Positions 17,570 to 22,232 of a DNA stretch of 22,232 nt are shown in pieces (the stretch's first letter is position 1; each line of letters opens with the position of its first letter). Under the pieces are notes generated by a model. It saw only the letters and a program-made list of their open reading frames with translations. It was not told the DNA's origin and searched no databases. The translations under genes were made by a program, and so were the position numbers. The stretch is from an uncultured Hungatella sp. (GTDB lineage Bacteria; Bacillota; Clostridia; Lachnospirales; Lachnospiraceae), in contig CAJUEJ010000024.1 in NCBI GenBank assembly GCA_910585435.1, positions 1 through 22,232 on the forward strand, read 5' to 3'.

Positions 17570-18088
17570 TTACCGAAGACGGTTTCCGTCAAATTTCTGC
17601 TGCATCTTAAGATTCTTCTCTATGTCTGTCAGCTGCTGCCCTATATCCCCGCTGCCCCGGGGCAGATCCAGATATTCACAGAGGACATCCAGCTCTTCCT
17701 GTTTTACTTTTCCTCTCATAGCCGCCAAAATCTCCATTCTCCGGGTGAAACCTTCCGCCTCCACGAACCTTCGGATCAGAGGGCTTATGGCCTCCTCTTC
17801 CTCCCCGGGCTCCGGCTCCCAATCATTTTCCTTTTCCCGGGCCTCTTTTTCTCTGGAAAAAACCACCTGCTGAAAACGGTATTTCTGCTCTGCTTCCGGA
17901 TACTTTTCGTGATCCACTTCACTTACAAACATGGACAGAGGCCTGACATAATAACCGTAATCCCCGTACAGGGCCTGATAGACCACCATCTGCTCGCCTG
18001 TCTCCGTGTGCTTTGCCACAGCCAGTACCTGATACAGTTTATCCTTAAAATGTCTGTAAAATTCTCCTGGTTTAGGAATTCTTTCCAT
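17570..18088 (-). CDS. DUF1653 domain protein
   Basis: This gene encodes 172 residues. Residues about 6–75 match DUF1653: GEFYRHFKDKLYQVLAVAKHTETGEQ, then VVYQALYGDYGYYVRPLSMF. DUF1653 proteins are often only 70–90 residues long. Here a charged extension of about 95 residues, rich in Glu and Lys (EKEAREKENDWEPEPGEEEE), follows and ends in an amphipathic helical part (LDVLCEYLDLPRGSGDIGQQLTDIEKNLK). The biochemical role of DUF1653 is not established. There is no signal peptide or membrane helix. AGAGGTG lies 5 bases before the ATG. It follows the lipoprotein gene by 27 bases and precedes uvrC, suggesting one transcript. Confidence 0.85.
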   Translation of the reverse strand: MERIPKPGEFYRHFKDKLYQVLAVAKHTETGEQMVVYQALYGDYGYYVRPLSMFVSEVDHEKYPEAEQKYRFQQVVFSREKEAREKENDWEPEPGEEEEAISPLIRRFVEAEGFTRRMEILAAMRGKVKQEELDVLCEYLDLPRGSGDIGQQLTDIEKNLKMQQKFDGNRLR

Positions 18089-18115
18089 CTGCGCACCTCT
18101 TTATATTTCATTTTG

Positions 18116-19453
18116 TCAGGCTGCCGGCCTCTTAAACGAGATCTCCGCGTCCTTTAAGGAAATCCCCTCATCCTCTTCTGTCGTCTCCTGCCGGGTTCTC
18201 TGCACCTCTGCCTGGGACTCTGCAATCCGGGGAGCCTCCTTCTCGGCCTCCTCCCAGGTTCTTAGGGCGCCCCAGTGATACCTGCAGGCAGCGCTCCACA
18301 GAATCCACTCATCATACCCGGCATCGTAAACCGCCTGAATCTCTGCACGGACCTGTTCGTCTCCGTACTGGATATAGTGTTCCAGGTAAGAGGCAGTAAA
18401 ATCCTGCAGCCACGGCCGCACCACCGCATGTTCCCCGCTTTCGCTGTCCAGAACCTTCCGCGAACCCTGGAGTGCCGCCAGAATCGTATCGTAAGGCTGG
18501 GTATCCGGATGTTCAATTCCGAAGTTTCCGTCCCCGTAATGAGACGGATAGATCATAGGGCAGATATAATCCAGATGTCTTGCCATCTCCTCATAGGACT
18601 GGCCTACATTCTCCGAATCCACCCCGCCGCCGATGATGGCGCCGAACACATCTGCCGCCACGTAGACGCCCTCCTGGCTCAGCCTTTCATAGGCATACTC
18701 CATAAATTCCGCAATTATCTGTGTCTTGCTGCGTCCCTTTGTGTCCGCCTCATCGTAGACCACGTCGTTGATGCCTTTCTCTGTGGAAAAACGGATATAG
18801 TCAAACTGCACCTCGTCAAACCCTATGTCGTGGGCTCCGATCCCCACTTCCACCAGATAGTCCCACGCCTCCTTCTTGTAGGGGTTTACCCAGGCCAGCC
18901 CTTTATTGTCCCGGTAAATGGTGCCGTCAGCCAGTTTCAGCGCCAGCTCCGGCTTCTGTTCCGGCAGATAGGGATCCCTGAAGGCCACGATTCTGGCGAT
19001 GGTATAGATGTTGTGATCCTTCAGCTTTTTCATCAGTCCCTGGATGTCCGGGATAAACACGTTTACCGCGCCGATTTCCTGAACCATAGGCGTATTCATC
19101 CTGAAGGTGATCCTGCCGTTATCATCCTTCACGTCGATAACCACAGCATTGATCTCTGTCCGGTCAATCTGTTCAATGATACTGTTTATCATGGATTCGG
19201 TTCCCGCCACATAGGCTGACAGGTAAATCCCCTTCACCTTTGTGGGTACTCGAACAGGCTCCGGCGCCTCTGTCTCCGGCTCCGTTGCCTCTACCGTAAC
19301 CTGCTCCAGCGTCTCTTCTTCACTCTCCTCACTTTCCCCCGGCCTTACTACCACAGGCGCCGGCATGGTTGCTGACATGTCCGTTCTGTCATATCGTCTG
19401 CAGCCACACAGCAGCACCAGAAATAAAAATCCGATTCCCAGTCTCTTCTTCAT
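18116..19453 (-). CDS. Putative glycoside hydrolase lipoprotein (DUF4015 family)
   Basis: This gene encodes 445 residues. The N-terminus is a lipoprotein signal: KKR, a hydrophobic run, and the lipobox LCGC with acylated Cys at about 18, so it is anchored outside the membrane. An acidic Glu/Thr/Pro linker spans about 38–70. The catalytic-type TIM barrel (about 73–395) has KGIYLSAYVAG, NAVVIDVKDDNGRITF, YTIARIVAFRDPYL, WVNPYKKEAWDYL, GFDEVQFDYIRF, VAADVFG and CPMIYPSHYG, the hallmarks of the DUF4015 'putative glycosyl hydrolase' group. FDEVQFDYIRF carries likely catalytic acidic residues. The substrate is unknown; an envelope or extracellular polysaccharide is an inference. A good promoter lies just upstream (19507–19534). 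Confidence 0.88.
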   Translation of the reverse strand: MKKRLGIGFLFLVLLCGCRRYDRTDMSATMPAPVVVRPGESEESEEETLEQVTVEATEPETEAPEPVRVPTKVKGIYLSAYVAGTESMINSIIEQIDRTEINAVVIDVKDDNGRITFRMNTPMVQEIGAVNVFIPDIQGLMKKLKDHNIYTIARIVAFRDPYLPEQKPELALKLADGTIYRDNKGLAWVNPYKKEAWDYLVEVGIGAHDIGFDEVQFDYIRFSTEKGINDVVYDEADTKGRSKTQIIAEFMEYAYERLSQEGVYVAADVFGAIIGGGVDSENVGQSYEEMARHLDYICPMIYPSHYGDGNFGIEHPDTQPYDTILAALQGSRKVLDSESGEHAVVRPWLQDFTASYLEHYIQYGDEQVRAEIQAVYDAGYDEWILWSAACRYHWGALRTWEEAEKEAPRIAESQAEVQRTRQETTEEDEGISLKDAEISFKRPAA

Positions 19454-19506
19454 AGCCTCGTTCCTTTGTCCCCGATATAATTTTGGACTTGCATTGTATA
19501 TTCGGG

Positions 19507-19534
19507 ATTATAACACATTTTTCTTTTTTTGCAA
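19507..19534 (-). promoter_or_regulatory. Sigma-A-type promoter for the DUF4015 lipoprotein gene
   Basis: On the minus strand a perfect −10, TATAAT (19507–19512), lies 16 bases from TTGCAA (19529–19534), or 17 from TTTGCA one base further on. The spacer is A-rich. The expected start gives a leader of about 47 bases. The transcript may continue through the DUF1653 gene and uvrC. Confidence 0.7.
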
Positions 19535-19553
19535 ACCATAGGCATTTTCCGTC

Positions 19554-20816
19554 CTATTCTTTGGCCTTCACTGCCTTTCCAAAGAACACAAAACCCACGG
19601 CAAACAGCACAGCCAGCATGCCTACGCCGCTGCCTGGGTTCTGAGTAAGCTGGGTCACAAGCCCTACCAGGGCAGTCCCCATAAAGGATGCCCCTTTTCC
19701 GCAGATATCAAAAATACCAAAGAACTCCCCTGCTTTTTCCGGCGGGATTATTCTGGCAAAATAAGATCGGGACAATGCCTGGATTCCTCCCTGGAACATG
19801 CCCACACACACCGCCAGAAGCCAGAATTCCCACTGCTTATCCAACTGGATGGCAAACAGGGCGATGCAGAAATAGCATACGATGCACAGCTTGATAAGGG
19901 AGGTATTTTTATATTTCTTAGCCGCTTTTCCAAAAATCAGGGCAAAGGGAAATGCAACGATCTGAGTGACTAAAAGAGCCAGAAGAAGTCCCTGGGTATC
20001 CAGGCCTATGGCGCTTCCGTAGGCAGTAGCCATCTCGATGATGGTGTACACGCCGTCGATATAGAAGAAGAATGCAACGAGAAACAGAAATATTTTTTTA
20101 TGCTTCCGGATATCTCTGAACATGTTTGCAAGCCGCAGGAAGCTGTCCTTCACCACATGCTTTGGCCTGTCAATCCCGTGTGTCTGCTTATAGCAGCGAA
20201 GCAGCGGGATTGTCACCAGAAGCCACCAGCCGGCATTGATAAAAAATGCGATGGTCATGGCAGCAGGCATGGAGATGCCGATGGCATCATAGCCCAGCAC
20301 AAATAAAAGGCTGACAATAAAAGGAACACAGCTGCCGATGTAGCCCCATGCGTATCCCTGGGAGGATACCTGATCCATCCGTTCCGGCACGGTCACATCT
20401 GAAAGCATGGCATCGTAGAAAATCAGGCTGGCAGAATATCCGACCTTGGCAATCACAAAAACAGCCAGAAATACAACCCAGGAACTTGGCAGGGACAACG
20501 CCCCGCAGCCGATGACTCCCATCATCATGGAGAATGTGAAGATAGGCTTCTTATACCCCTTGGTATCTGCAATGGTTCCCAGCACCGGGCCGATAACTGC
20601 CACAATCAGGGTGGATATGGACACCCCATACCCCCAGTAAGCCAGGGCATCCACATCCGATAAGCCGCCCTGGCCTGCAAGATAATTAAAATAGATAGGC
20701 AGAATGGTGGCAACCAGAAGCACAAAGGCTGAATTCCCCACATCATACAGTATCCAGTACTTTTCTAATTTTGTCAGCTTTCCGTCCTTAACGCCAGCTT
20801 CTTTCTGATCCGACAT
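19554..20816 (-). CDS. MFS transporter, UMF1 (Atg22-like) family
   Basis: This gene encodes 420 residues with about 12 predicted membrane segments. The opening WILYDVGNSAFVLLVATILPIYFNYLAG is the UMF1/YxiO signature, followed by GPVLGTIADTKGYKKPIF, the MFS loop 2–3 region. A second half begins near KIFLFLVAFFFYIDGVYTI, and FQGGIQALSRSYFARIIPPEKAGEFFG is characteristic of the family. The substrate is unknown; Atg22 in yeast exports amino acids from the vacuole. The frame opens at ATG 20834, but AAGGAG lies 9 bases before ATG 20816, which is therefore the likely start (MSDQKEAG). It lies 30 bases after the radical SAM gene, so the two are probably co-transcribed. Confidence 0.9.
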   Translation of the reverse strand: MSDQKEAGVKDGKLTKLEKYWILYDVGNSAFVLLVATILPIYFNYLAGQGGLSDVDALAYWGYGVSISTLIVAVIGPVLGTIADTKGYKKPIFTFSMMMGVIGCGALSLPSSWVVFLAVFVIAKVGYSASLIFYDAMLSDVTVPERMDQVSSQGYAWGYIGSCVPFIVSLLFVLGYDAIGISMPAAMTIAFFINAGWWLLVTIPLLRCYKQTHGIDRPKHVVKDSFLRLANMFRDIRKHKKIFLFLVAFFFYIDGVYTIIEMATAYGSAIGLDTQGLLLALLVTQIVAFPFALIFGKAAKKYKNTSLIKLCIVCYFCIALFAIQLDKQWEFWLLAVCVGMFQGGIQALSRSYFARIIPPEKAGEFFGIFDICGKGASFMGTALVGLVTQLTQNPGSGVGMLAVLFAVGFVFFGKAVKAKE

Positions 20817-20846
20817 TTTCTTTTTCTCCTTCATCTTTTCTGCTTT

Positions 20847-21749
20847 CTATAGGTCAAACAGGCTTAACTGCTGCCCTGTCTCCTCATATCCCCTTTTATA
20901 TGCACAGACAATATCCTTCATGCGGTACAGTATCCCGTATTTTTCACATTCCCGGACAAAGCATTTCCACAAGCTCTGGGCCTGCCGGCTGTGGCACTCA
21001 TACCGGTTTTGGTAGGTTTTTGCGTACTGCCAGGCCAGATTCCTGCCGGGAAATATCTCCTCCAGCTTCCTTAAGTACCATTCCCTCTGTCCGTCCCTCA
21101 TAGTCACGCCAAAATATGCATAGATAAATCTGGCTCCTGCCTCATGGGCCGCTTTCACAATCCCAAGGATATTCTCCTGGCTGTCTTCCAGAAAGGGAAG
21201 CACCGGCATCAGAAGGATCCCTGCAAAGATCCCTCTTGCGGTTAAGTCCGAAATCAGTGCCAGGCGTTTGGAGGATACCGGCGCCGCCGGCTCAATCTTT
21301 TTTGCCAGTTCATCGTCTGCGGCAGTCACCGTCACTTTGCACAGCACAGGGGAGTGTTCCCTGATGCTTTCCAGAATATCCGCGTCCCTGAAAAGCAGAG
21401 GGCTTTTGGTGGCAACCGATACGCCGAAGCCGTAAGCATCTATCAGCTCCAGGCTGTGCCTGGTCAGATTCAGCTCCTTCTCAAACGGATTATAGGGATC
21501 GCTCATGGCCCCGGTTCCCACCACACCCTTCTTTACCTTCCTGCGCAGGTCATTCCTGATAATCACAAGGGCATTCTCCTTGGCCCTCACCCGGTCAAAA
21601 TCCTCCACCTGATAGCAATCTGAACGGCTGTCACAGTAAATACATCCGTGGCAGCAGCCTTTGTAGATATTCATGTTATAATCAATGCCAAACCAGCTGC
21701 TGTCCTTTGTCTTCGTGACAATAGTTTTGGCAGGAATGTACTCTATCAT
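20847..21749 (-). CDS. SPL-type radical SAM protein
   Basis: This gene encodes 300 residues from ATG 21749 (MIEYIPAKTIVTKTK). The frame runs on to TTG 21815, but those bases are a promoter, so the shorter start is preferred. The radical SAM cluster motif is C32-x3-C36-x2-C39 (GCCHGCIYC), followed by GTGAMSDPYNPFEKEL, VSVATKSPLLFRD, KVTVTAADDELAKKIEP and GILLMPVLPFLED. This is the pattern of the spore photoproduct lyase-like/Rv2578c group, not of SplB itself. The reaction is unknown; a repair or nucleic-acid modification role is possible. The last residues are QLSLFDL, which closely resembles a beta-clamp-binding motif. It is the first gene of a probable two-gene operon with the MFS transporter. 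Confidence 0.88.
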   Translation of the reverse strand: MIEYIPAKTIVTKTKDSSWFGIDYNMNIYKGCCHGCIYCDSRSDCYQVEDFDRVRAKENALVIIRNDLRRKVKKGVVGTGAMSDPYNPFEKELNLTRHSLELIDAYGFGVSVATKSPLLFRDADILESIREHSPVLCKVTVTAADDELAKKIEPAAPVSSKRLALISDLTARGIFAGILLMPVLPFLEDSQENILGIVKAAHEAGARFIYAYFGVTMRDGQREWYLRKLEEIFPGRNLAWQYAKTYQNRYECHSRQAQSLWKCFVRECEKYGILYRMKDIVCAYKRGYEETGQQLSLFDL

Positions 21750-21785
21750 TCTTTTCGCGGTATCCTTTATTCTGATTATTTTTCT

Positions 21786-21815
21786 ATCATAACCCATTTT
21801 TTGCCATGCCGTCAA
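21786..21815 (-). promoter_or_regulatory. Promoter for the radical SAM–MFS operon
   Basis: On the minus strand TTGACG (21810–21815), an 18-base spacer and TATGAT (21786–21791) form a near-consensus sigma-A promoter. It lies inside the longest reading frame of the radical SAM gene and gives a leader of roughly 30 bases before ATG 21749, supporting that start. Confidence 0.65.
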
Positions 21816-21835
21816 GGGATTGATGCCTGACAGGC

Positions 21836-21864
21836 TTGATAATCGTGATTCTTTATGTTAGGAT
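21836..21864 (+). promoter_or_regulatory. Candidate promoter for the YihY-family gene
   Basis: TTGATA (21836–21841), 17 bases, then TAGGAT (21859–21864). The −10 is weak. An 11-base palindrome, GCCTG-A-CAGGC (21825–21835), abuts the −35 and could be an operator. Confidence 0.4.
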
Positions 21865-21912
21865 ATGGGAATAAATTAGTATGAATCCTATATAGTAAAG
21901 GTGCGTATTCCC

Positions 21913-22232
21913 ATGATTTCTATGATTGTCCATGGAAAAGAAATTTTTGATAAATATAAAAAGGATGAGATTACGGTCTATGCCGCCCAGGCTTCCTTTT
22001 TTATTGTTATCTCCTTTTTCCCGTTTATCATGCTTCTTCTCACCCTCATCCAGCTGGTGCCTGGCATCAATAAATCGGATCTCCTCACGGTTCTGGTGTC
22101 CATCATGCCGGATATGCTGGATTCCCTTGTGGTGGGCATCGTGGATGATCTGTACACCAAATCCCCGGGCACCATGGTAAGCATCACCGCCGTGGCAGCC
22201 GTCTGGTCTGCAGCCAGGGGAATGATGGGAAT
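21913..22232 (+). CDS. YihY/BrkB-family inner membrane protein, 3' end outside window
   Basis: About 106 residues are visible and the frame is open to the right edge. It begins MISMIVHGKEIFDKYKKDEITVYAAQASFF, then a long hydrophobic helix (VISFFPFIMLLLTLIQL), then a loop and the start of another helix (VSITAVAAVWSAARGMMG). The 'yAAqaSFf...FPfl.lll' pattern and WSAARG are typical of the YihY/virulence factor BrkB family (formerly annotated RNase BN, an annotation now regarded as wrong). Family members are about 280 residues with six membrane helices; the function is unknown. AAGGTG lies about 9 bases before ATG 21913; an in-frame GTG at 21901 has no ribosome site. It is divergent from the radical SAM gene. 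Confidence 0.88.
   Translation, partial: MISMIVHGKEIFDKYKKDEITVYAAQASFFIVISFFPFIMLLLTLIQLVPGINKSDLLTVLVSIMPDMLDSLVVGIVDDLYTKSPGTMVSITAVAAVWSAARGMMG

Overview
The window reads as chromosome of an anaerobic Firmicute of class Clostridia, most likely family Lachnospiraceae. The evidence is the block uvrC–hprK–murB–rapZ–whiA–crh-like–dnaE–pfkA, a DUF6145-type small protein, a clostridial-type LysRS and a DUF6462-type small protein. I cannot name the genus. The core appears to be around 50% GC.

Left end (1 to about 2600): the AT-richer end of an integrated element. A toprim/D5-type phage–plasmid primase runs off the left edge. Upstream of it lies a small excisionase-like HTH protein, and divergent from both is an XRE-family repressor-like gene. 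This is the control-plus-replication arrangement of phage satellites and small integrative elements. No integrase is visible at this end. A bidirectional terminator, short direct repeats and a change of base composition mark the border with the core at about 2500–2620.

Core (2663–21749): sixteen genes, all on the minus strand. Read right to left, in the direction of transcription, they are: an SPL-type radical SAM protein and a UMF1-type MFS transporter; a lipoprotein of the putative glycosidase (DUF4015) family and a DUF1653 protein; uvrC, hprK and murB; rapZ, whiA and a Crh-like HPr protein; dnaE and pfkA; a DUF6145-like protein and dusB; then greA and lysS. HprK and the Crh-like protein form a plausible regulatory pair: Gly replaces the PTS histidine at residue 15, while the HprK target Ser46 is kept. 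RapZ, WhiA and MurB connect the same cluster to envelope synthesis and cell division.

The only long gene-free stretch (13185–13622, between murB and rapZ) is the most unusual part. It holds five perfect tandem copies of a 13-mer, which run into a 201-bp imperfect palindrome, followed by a 30-bp sequence duplicated at a 40-bp interval. Around it, over roughly 12.6–15.3 kb, the local G/C strand bias is reversed relative to the flanking genes although gene orientation does not change.

Right end: a plus-strand YihY/BrkB-family membrane protein gene, divergent from the radical SAM gene, runs off the edge.
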